Part shown: in pieces, positions 32,570-38,644 of the stretch
Layout: each line of letters starts with the position of its first letter
How positions within the stretch are numbered: position 1 is the stretch's first letter
Origin: Lachnospiraceae bacterium
GTDB lineage: Bacteria > Bacillota > Clostridia > Lachnospirales > Lachnospiraceae
Assembly (NCBI GenBank): GCA_024690605.1
Contig: JAILOV010000073.1
Span: 1-38,644, forward strand
DNA length: 38,644 nt
Direction of reading: 5' to 3'
Translations under genes and position numbers: made by a program
The notes under the pieces: model-generated
Databases searched by the model: none
Seen by the model: the letters and a program-made list of their open reading frames with translations, nothing else
What the model was told of the DNA's origin: nothing

Positions 32570-33781
32570 ATGAGCGGTTCGGAAAGAAAGATCCTGATCA
32601 TTGTAGAAAATCTCCCGGTGCCGTTTGACACCCGCGTCTGGCAGGAGGCCACGACGCTTGCGAAGAACGGCTACACGGTTTCCGTGATCTGCCCGAAGGG
32701 CAAGAACTATAACGCCGATGAGGAGACCCTCGAGGGCGTTCACATCTTCCGCCATGATCTGCCTGAGGCAAAGAGCGGCGCGTTTGCCTATCTGCAGGAA
32801 TACACCACGGCTCTCCGCGAGGAGAAGCGTCTGGCCGGGCGCGTTTACAAAGAGATCGGCTTCGATGTGATCCACGGCTGCAACCCGCCGGATGATATCT
32901 ACATGGTGGCAAAGAAATTCCGCCGCTTCGGCGTGCGTTATGTCTTTGATCATCATGATATCTGTCCCGAACTGTATGAAGCCAAATTCGGCAGGGCCTC
33001 GGGGCCTTTCTACGCCAGTCAGCTGTTCTGGGAACGGCAGACCTACCGTCATTGCACCTTTGCCTTTGTGACCAATGAGAGCTATAAAAAGATCGCGATC
33101 GAGCGGGGGGGCATGCCTCCCGAGCGGGTGATCGTGCTCCGGAGCGGTCCGAAACTCGAGCGGATGCAGATCCGCGAGGCAGATGAGTCGCTCAAAAATG
33201 GACGCCGCTTCATGGTTGGCTATCTCGGTGTCATCGGGAAGCAGGAGGGGGTTGATTATCTTCTGAAAGCCGCACGCATCATCCGCGAGCAGGGCGATGA
33301 TGTGCAGTGGGGGATCGTCGGCGGCGGTCCCTATCTGGAAACAGCCAGGCGGCACGCGGAGGAGATGGGACTCTCGGACTGTGTCACCTTTACCGGACGC
33401 GCCCCCGATGATGAGATGCTCGCGTATCTCAACACGGCGGATGTCTGTGTCAACAGCGATGAGTATAACGCGATGAACGACAAAAGCACGATGAACAAGG
33501 TCATGGAATACATGGCGCTCGGCAAGCCGATCGTGCAGTTCGATCTGACGGAGGGACGATTTTCCGCACAGGAGGCGTCGCTTTACGCAAAGCGCAACGA
33601 CGCGGCGGATATGGCAGACAAGATCCTTACGCTTCTTAAGGATCCCGACCTGCGCGCCCGTATGGGGACTTTCGGAAGAGAACGCGTGGTGAACGAGCTG
33701 TCCTGGGAGCACACGAGCAAGGCACTTCTGGAAGGATATGAAAAATTCTACACAGGGGCATTTGACGGAAAAAAGTTCTGA
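32570..33781 (+). CDS. Family 4 glycosyltransferase
   Basis: A 403-residue GT-B enzyme. The N-terminal half begins ILIIVENLPVPFDTRVWQEA, a common opening in exopolysaccharide glycosyltransferases; the C-terminal half has GYLGVIGKQEGVDYLL and NKVMEYMALGKPIV, the donor-binding E-x7-E-like region. It should move a sugar from a nucleotide donor to a lipid-linked or growing glycan on the cytoplasmic side. It starts 2 bases after the dehydrogenase gene; AGAGGA is 13 bases before the ATG, so translation may rely on coupling. The sugar is unknown, though a uronic acid made by the upstream enzyme is a possible donor. Confidence 0.92.
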   Translation: MSGSERKILIIVENLPVPFDTRVWQEATTLAKNGYTVSVICPKGKNYNADEETLEGVHIFRHDLPEAKSGAFAYLQEYTTALREEKRLAGRVYKEIGFDVIHGCNPPDDIYMVAKKFRRFGVRYVFDHHDICPELYEAKFGRASGPFYASQLFWERQTYRHCTFAFVTNESYKKIAIERGGMPPERVIVLRSGPKLERMQIREADESLKNGRRFMVGYLGVIGKQEGVDYLLKAARIIREQGDDVQWGIVGGGPYLETARRHAEEMGLSDCVTFTGRAPDDEMLAYLNTADVCVNSDEYNAMNDKSTMNKVMEYMALGKPIVQFDLTEGRFSAQEASLYAKRNDAADMADKILTLLKDPDLRARMGTFGRERVVNELSWEHTSKALLEGYEKFYTGAFDGKKF

Positions 33782-33826
33782 GCAGAGGATTCCGGAGAGG
33801 ACCGGATACGGGAAACGGAGAGAGGT

Positions 33827-35767
33827 ATGGCTCGTCTGAGTTGGTATATCCGGCGTCTGAAGGCAATGGGGATTCCCGAGATCCTGTGGCGGATCGAACA
33901 AAAGGCGCTGCAGCTGTCCGAAGAGCGACAGTTCAGAAGACCGTGCTCCGTGACGTCCGGCGTTTTTGACCGGTCCTGTCCCTTATCCCGTGACGCGGAT
34001 CCGTCGCGTCTTTTCCTCAACACCGATAACAAAGAGTTCGCGCTGCGCGTCAGCATTCCGCTGCCGCCGCCCTACCGCTACGAGGAATACCGGATGCGAT
34101 GGCACGCGGGTTTCCAGACGGACACGGACTGGCCGCTCATCTTTTCTCCGAAACTGGATTACCGCGGGATGGACGCCATCGGGGATGCCAGGACCAACTG
34201 GGAACTGAACAAGCACTTCCAGTTTGCTCTGCTCGCCAAGGATTATCTGGCAAGCGACGGCCGCGAATGGTTTCTCACGGAGCTGGAGACGCTGTTCGAG
34301 GACTGGGATGAGAAGAATCCTTTCCTGTACGGGATCTCCTGGACGAGCGCGATCGAGATCGCCGAACGCACCATCAACTGGTGCCTCGCGCTGGGATTCC
34401 TCTCGGCGGCAAAGAAAGTGCCGGATGGGCTTAAAGAGCGTTTCACCAACGGGATCATCAATATGGCGGGCTATCTGTTCCGCCACTACTCCCGCTATTC
34501 TTCCGCCAACAATCATCTGATCATCGAGATCTCCGCGGTGCTGCACGCGGGCGTGCTGACCGGTCATGCCCCGTGGACGGAAAAGGCGGTGGAGATCCTG
34601 GATCGAGAGCTGTTCCTGCAGGATTACGCGGACGGCGTCAACAAGGAAGAAGCACTGTATTATCAGGCGTTCATGATGGAGGCGTTCGCGCTGGATCTGC
34701 GTCTTCTGCAGAAGAACGGGATCGCACGGGAAAAGACCGAACGCTGGATCCCGATGCTCACGAAGATGTCCCGCTATGTCCGCGACTGTATCGGCATGTA
34801 CGGTGAGGTGGTCGAATTCGGGGACAATGATGACGGGAAGCTTTTGGATCTTGCCGGCGGGGAGAGGAGGCAGGATTATTACACATATATCCTGCAGCTC
34901 ATGAGCCTGCTGCTCCCGGAACGCTATGTGCCCGCGGCGGAACTGCCGGATTACGAATGGCAGGAAAATGTCTGCTGGCTGTTCACAAAAGAAGAGCGTG
35001 AAGCGGCGGCGAAGAAACCACTGTACGCACCAACGGGCAGTGTGGACTATGCGGAAGGAGGCAACGCGATCCTCAGGAGCACGGACGGCGAGGTGCTGAT
35101 CGGGATCGATCACGCGCCGCTGGGATACGGAGCGCTCTGCGCGCACGGACACGCGGATGCCCTCAGTTTTCAGGCGTTTGTCGGCGGCGAGCGGTTCCTC
35201 TGCGATCCGGGCACCTATATCTATCACACGGATGAGAAGGCACGCAACGATTTCCGGCGGACGAGGAACCACAACACCGTCTGTATCGGCGGAAGAGATC
35301 AGTCCGAAATGCTGGGTGCTTTTCTCTGGGGACGCCGGGCGACCTGCCGGCTGATCGAAGCCGTCACCGGAGAGAAGGAGGACGTGATCGAGGCGGAGCA
35401 TGACGGCTACCGGCCGGTGACGCATCGGCGGCGGTTCACCTTTGACCGCGTGAACAGGGTGCTGACCATTGAGGATCACGTGTCGGACACGACGGACGCG
35501 GTGTTCTCACTCCTGTTTTCCGACGATATCGCGCCCAGGGAGCGGGAGGACAGCAAGGGAGCAGGGTGGCGCCTGGAGGATGTCTTTACCGGACGTCTCG
35601 TGGGGAGCGTGGAGTTCCTGTCCGGGTTTTCCGGAAAACCGCAGCTGGTTTCCAGAGAGATATCGCGGAGATACGGTTACCGGACGCAGACATCGGGGTT
35701 GGTCGCGAGGATCTCCGCCGATCCGGCCGTGACGGTGATCCGGTTCGGCGGGCCGGATAACGGATAG
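33827..35767 (+). CDS. Heparinase II/III-family protein
   Basis: A 646-residue protein with the two-part architecture of the heparinase II/III family: an (alpha/alpha) barrel N-terminal half (to about 340) and a beta-sandwich C-terminal half. Conserved sites are NNHL (228-231) in the barrel, and HGHADALSFQAF (440 on) plus RRTRNHNTVCI in the sandwich. Members are polysaccharide lyases for uronic-acid-containing glycans, but many sit in exopolysaccharide biosynthesis loci and may edit or epimerise the product. No signal peptide is seen (the start is MARLSWYIRRLKAMG), which favours a cytoplasmic biosynthetic role. It lies between a glycosyltransferase and asparagine synthase-like gene. Confidence 0.92.
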   Translation: MARLSWYIRRLKAMGIPEILWRIEQKALQLSEERQFRRPCSVTSGVFDRSCPLSRDADPSRLFLNTDNKEFALRVSIPLPPPYRYEEYRMRWHAGFQTDTDWPLIFSPKLDYRGMDAIGDARTNWELNKHFQFALLAKDYLASDGREWFLTELETLFEDWDEKNPFLYGISWTSAIEIAERTINWCLALGFLSAAKKVPDGLKERFTNGIINMAGYLFRHYSRYSSANNHLIIEISAVLHAGVLTGHAPWTEKAVEILDRELFLQDYADGVNKEEALYYQAFMMEAFALDLRLLQKNGIAREKTERWIPMLTKMSRYVRDCIGMYGEVVEFGDNDDGKLLDLAGGERRQDYYTYILQLMSLLLPERYVPAAELPDYEWQENVCWLFTKEEREAAAKKPLYAPTGSVDYAEGGNAILRSTDGEVLIGIDHAPLGYGALCAHGHADALSFQAFVGGERFLCDPGTYIYHTDEKARNDFRRTRNHNTVCIGGRDQSEMLGAFLWGRRATCRLIEAVTGEKEDVIEAEHDGYRPVTHRRRFTFDRVNRVLTIEDHVSDTTDAVFSLLFSDDIAPREREDSKGAGWRLEDVFTGRLVGSVEFLSGFSGKPQLVSREISRRYGYRTQTSGLVARISADPAVTVIRFGGPDNG

Positions 35768-35789
35768 GGGCTGACAGGGAGGACTGACG

Positions 35790-37616
35790 ATGTGCGGGAT
35801 CTGCGGCATCTATGACAAAAACCACACCATTGCCGATCACCGGGATCTGATCGGACGGATGAACCGCGTGCAGAAGCACCGCGGACCGGATGACGAGGGC
35901 ATTTTCACAGAGGGGAGTGCGGCGCTCGGACATGTGCGCCTGTCCATTCTCGATCTCTCACCGGCCGGACATCAGCCGATGACGCGGCATGACCGCTACA
36001 CGATCGTCTACAACGGTGAGATCTTCAATTATCTTGAGCTGCGTGAGGAACTTCGCGGTCTTGGCTATACCTTTACCACGCAGTGCGATACGGAGGTGGT
36101 TCTCGCGGCTTATGACTGCTGGGGTCCCGCCTGTCAGGAGCGGTTCAACGGCTTCTGGGCATTTGCCGTCTATGACGCACAGACGGACAGTTTCTTTCTC
36201 TCCCGCGACCGCTACGGCGTGAAGCCGGTTTATTACACACGGCAGCAGGGCAGCCTGCTGTTCGCTTCCGAGATCAAGACCCTGCTTGCGGACGAGCGGA
36301 TCGAACGGCGGGTCAACGAGCAGGCGGTCGTGAATTATCTGGTGAACGGCTTTGTCGACTGCGAGGAGGAGACCTTTTTCAGGGGGATCTTCCGCCTGCC
36401 GGCGGGCGCGCAGATGATCGTGCAGGGCGATGCGGAACCGGAGATCACGCGCTGGTACACACTGCCATACAGGGAGACCGTCTGTGAGAAACTGAAGGCC
36501 GAAACCTTCAGCAGATTCCGGGAACTCTTTCGGGACGCGGTCCGCATGCGGCTGCGTTCCGATGTGCCTGTGGGAAGCTGCCTTTCGGGCGGCCTGGATT
36601 CCTCTTCCATTGTTTGCGAATCCAGCAGACAGCTGGCGGGATCGAAAAAGCAGGCCGGTCAGCACACCTATTCCGCGACCTATCCCGGCAGTCCCGACGA
36701 TGAGCGGCGCTATATCGACGCGGTGGTCGCCGAGACCGGCGTGAGCGGCCACTATATCGAGCCGACCGCCGATACGCTGTTCGCGGATCTGACGGATCTG
36801 ATCTACACGCAGGATGAACCCTTTGTGTCGACCAGTATGTACGCGTCGTACTGTGTGATGCGTCTGGCGTCGGAGAACCGGGCAAAAGTGCTTCTGGACG
36901 GACAGGGTGCGGACGAGATCCTCTGCGGTTACCGGAAGGCACGCGTCTACTACATCAAAAAGCTCGCGGCAAAGGGGCATCTGCTCCGGGCAGCCCGCGA
37001 GGCCTTTCTGTATCTTCCCTACATGCGCAAGCACAACTCGACGCTGCTCGCGGATCTGAGCATGCTGCGGCAGTTCTTCGGAAAGGAGGACAAAGGGGAT
37101 GTCCGCAGGAAGTATCTGGGTGAGGCTGTCCGTGAGGCGGAGCTCTCCCGCACCTACCGCGCGGGCGACGATTTCATCGTCAATGATTTCAGTGCCATCG
37201 TGCTGCCGGCGCTCCTGCGCTATGTGGACAGGAATGCGATGGCTTTTTCCATCGAGGACAGGCTGCCGTTTCTGGATCACCGGCTGGTGGAGTTTGCCAT
37301 GCAGCTGCCGATGAATGCCAAGATCAACCGCGGCTGGTCCAAATACATCATGCGGCGCACACTCGCCATGCCGGAGATCGTGCGGAAAAGACGGGACAAG
37401 ATCGGGTTCTACACGCCGGAAAGCGACTGGCTCAGAGCCCATGCGGATGACTACAGGAAGATCTTCGAACAGGAGGATTTCCGGGCGGAGCGTTTCATCG
37501 ACAGGAAACGGCTGCTCGCGGACTGGGACGAGATCCTTCAGGAGGACAGCATCGGGCTGTTCCGCTATATCTGTCTGGAGAGATGGATGGAGATCTTTGA
37601 CGTGCACGCGGCGTAG
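35790..37616 (+). CDS. Asparagine synthase (glutamine-hydrolysing)-family amidotransferase
   Basis: A 608-residue enzyme with an N-terminal class II glutamine amidotransferase domain, whose catalytic Cys2 follows the start methionine (MCGICGIY), and a C-terminal ATP-pyrophosphatase synthetase domain with SGGLDSS (266-272). GGGAGG (35777-35782) precedes the ATG by seven bases. Canonical AsnB makes asparagine from aspartate and glutamine; paralogues in polysaccharide loci are thought to amidate other carboxylates, for example uronic acids. With a 6-dehydrogenase upstream, amidation of a uronic acid in the glycan is an attractive idea but inferred. Its last 52 bases overlap the 3' end of the convergent glycosyltransferase gene. 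Confidence 0.9.
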   Translation: MCGICGIYDKNHTIADHRDLIGRMNRVQKHRGPDDEGIFTEGSAALGHVRLSILDLSPAGHQPMTRHDRYTIVYNGEIFNYLELREELRGLGYTFTTQCDTEVVLAAYDCWGPACQERFNGFWAFAVYDAQTDSFFLSRDRYGVKPVYYTRQQGSLLFASEIKTLLADERIERRVNEQAVVNYLVNGFVDCEEETFFRGIFRLPAGAQMIVQGDAEPEITRWYTLPYRETVCEKLKAETFSRFRELFRDAVRMRLRSDVPVGSCLSGGLDSSSIVCESSRQLAGSKKQAGQHTYSATYPGSPDDERRYIDAVVAETGVSGHYIEPTADTLFADLTDLIYTQDEPFVSTSMYASYCVMRLASENRAKVLLDGQGADEILCGYRKARVYYIKKLAAKGHLLRAAREAFLYLPYMRKHNSTLLADLSMLRQFFGKEDKGDVRRKYLGEAVREAELSRTYRAGDDFIVNDFSAIVLPALLRYVDRNAMAFSIEDRLPFLDHRLVEFAMQLPMNAKINRGWSKYIMRRTLAMPEIVRKRRDKIGFYTPESDWLRAHADDYRKIFEQEDFRAERFIDRKRLLADWDEILQEDSIGLFRYICLERWMEIFDVHAA

Positions 37617-38644
37617 AGTTCGAGGATTTTCTTAAGACTATCTCTCGCATCAAAACGTTTGCGGATCGTATCCGCGCCTTCCGCGCCGATCCGCCCTCTT
37701 TCCTCTTCATCTGTGAGCAGGCGGATGAGAGCCTGCGCAAGAACGCCGGCGTTGCCGGGTTCGATCAGGATCCCGTTCGTTCCGCTTTCTATGATCTCGG
37801 GGATGCCCCCGACCGACGTCGCCACGCAGGCGAGTCCGCGGCTCATGGCCTCCAGCAGGGACATGGGCATGCCCTCGATATAAGAGGGGAGAACAAAGAC
37901 GCTGCAGGAGGAGAACAGCTCCTCCCGTTTTTTTTCATCAATCCATCCGGGCAGATGGACATGCTCCTCTATTCCGGCTTCCCTGACACGCTGCAGGCAT
38001 TGTTCGACACCGTTGTCCCCGCAGAGGAAAAACTGTGCGTCCGGGACAGACGCGAGCACTTCGGAGATCGCGTCCAGAAGATCGTAGATCCCCTTCATTT
38101 TCGTGAGCTGTCCGAGATACAGGATATTGTGATCATGTCGTTCCGTGGGGATGCTTTCGGGGATCGGGACACCGTTGTACAGGACCGTGATCTTTGCGGG
38201 GTCGCAGATCCCGTCGGCAAAGAAATCACGCCATTCCCCGGAGAGCACGATCACCCGGTCGGCCATGGCAAAGATCTTGCGGATATAACGGCGTTTTCTG
38301 TCGCCTGCTTCTTTGTAGTAGAAATCACCGAAACTGCCGCCGTGCTGATGGATGATGATCCGTTTCCCCATCCGGTGCGCCCGCTTCACCAGCATTGCTT
38401 TGCGTGCGAAGCTCGCCCGCGGAGAGAGATGGACGTGAAGGATATCGTGCCGCCGCATGAGCGGTCCGAACCGGAGCCATGCGCCGGCGAAGACAAGAAG
38501 CTTCGTCAGCGCGCTGCCGTCCCGCATGGTGGGGAGATAGGTCAGCTGTACCATCCGGTCGATCCCGAGCGAATACCACACATTGACAAGGGCGGACACC
38601 CCGCCGCGGACATCCCTGGCGGGACCCGCCATCAGGACGCGGGG
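37565..38644 (-). CDS. Family 4 glycosyltransferase, 5' end cut by right edge
   Basis: At least 355 residues; the frame stays open to the window edge, reading PRVLMAGPARDVRGGVSALVN, so the first few residues lie outside. It has a GT-B fold with LHVHLSPRASFARKA, IHQHGGSFGDFY, NILYLGQLTKMKGIYDLL and the donor-binding segment PSYIEGMPMSLLEAMSRG. It should transfer a sugar to a growing polysaccharide. It runs opposite to the rest of the locus, and its C-terminal 17 codons overlap the 3' end of the asparagine-synthase-like gene. The sugar and acceptor are not predictable. Confidence 0.92.
   Translation of the reverse strand, partial: PRVLMAGPARDVRGGVSALVNVWYSLGIDRMVQLTYLPTMRDGSALTKLLVFAGAWLRFGPLMRRHDILHVHLSPRASFARKAMLVKRAHRMGKRIIIHQHGGSFGDFYYKEAGDRKRRYIRKIFAMADRVIVLSGEWRDFFADGICDPAKITVLYNGVPIPESIPTERHDHNILYLGQLTKMKGIYDLLDAISEVLASVPDAQFFLCGDNGVEQCLQRVREAGIEEHVHLPGWIDEKKREELFSSCSVFVLPSYIEGMPMSLLEAMSRGLACVATSVGGIPEIIESGTNGILIEPGNAGVLAQALIRLLTDEEERGRIGAEGADTIRKRFDARDSLKKILELYAACTSKISIHLSRQI

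Noticed and set aside
35958..37607. A 549-codon open frame antisense to the amidotransferase gene
   Set aside because: Same reason: a reverse-frame artefact of GC-rich coding DNA.
1..38644. CRISPR arrays, tRNA or rRNA genes, riboswitches, insertion sequences
   Set aside because: No regularly spaced repeats other than the Sel1 coding units, no cloverleaf-like segments, no transposase motifs, and no gene-free stretch long enough for a typical riboswitch except the 3579-3744 and 6807-6962 gaps, which are accounted for by promoters.

Overview
The window looks like chromosomal DNA of an anaerobic Bacillota, probably a Clostridia (Lachnospiraceae-like) bacterium. This is inferred from the ptb-buk butyrate pair, a dapL-type lysine pathway, Firmicutes-style -10/-35 promoters with strong AGGAGG ribosome binding sites, and a secreted protein carrying the Firmicutes FDAxYYAxxYPDV module. 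Most of the DNA is GC-rich by eye. The 2.1-3.6 kb stretch (an AbiE pair) is clearly AT-richer and looks imported. No tRNA, rRNA, CRISPR array, integrase or IS element was seen. No gap between genes exceeds about 170 bases.

Layout. (1) 1-3.6 kb is accessory: a Sel1-repeat protein cut by the left edge, a secreted CHAP-like protein, and an AbiEii/AbiEi toxin-antitoxin pair on the minus strand. (2) 3.7-6.8 kb holds an ABC exporter and a convergent membrane GGDEF protein. (3) 6.96-18.5 kb is a one-direction cluster of eight genes: a TagD-like cytidylyltransferase fused to a Gfo/Idh/MocA oxidoreductase, a second Gfo/Idh/MocA protein, a glycerophosphodiesterase, a metallophosphoesterase, a LicD phosphotransferase with an added Rossmann domain, a CDP-glycerol-phosphotransferase-like enzyme with a predicted beta-propeller, a four-part protein ending in a second cytidylyltransferase, and a MATE transporter. 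Together they look like a pathway that makes, activates with CTP, transfers, trims and exports an unusual phospho-polyol or phospho-alcohol decoration. This is the best candidate for an undescribed system. (4) 18.5-24.4 kb is core: ptb, buk, secA, prfB. (5) 24.4-28.9 kb holds a beta-propeller-like lipoprotein (minus strand), then a family 2 glycosyltransferase, a HisC-like aminotransferase, a small membrane export protein and a methyltransferase. (6) 28.9-31.2 kb holds divergent dapF and dapL with overlapping promoters. (7) 31.2 kb to the right edge is an exopolysaccharide locus: nucleotide-sugar dehydrogenase, GT4, heparinase II/III-like protein, asparagine-synthase-like amidotransferase, and a convergent GT4 cut by the right edge.

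Nearly all strands and starts are settled by conserved motifs, ribosome binding sites and short overlaps. Substrates of the 7-18.5 kb cluster and of the exopolysaccharide locus cannot be read from sequence alone. Long open frames antisense to these genes were treated as by-products of GC-rich codon use.
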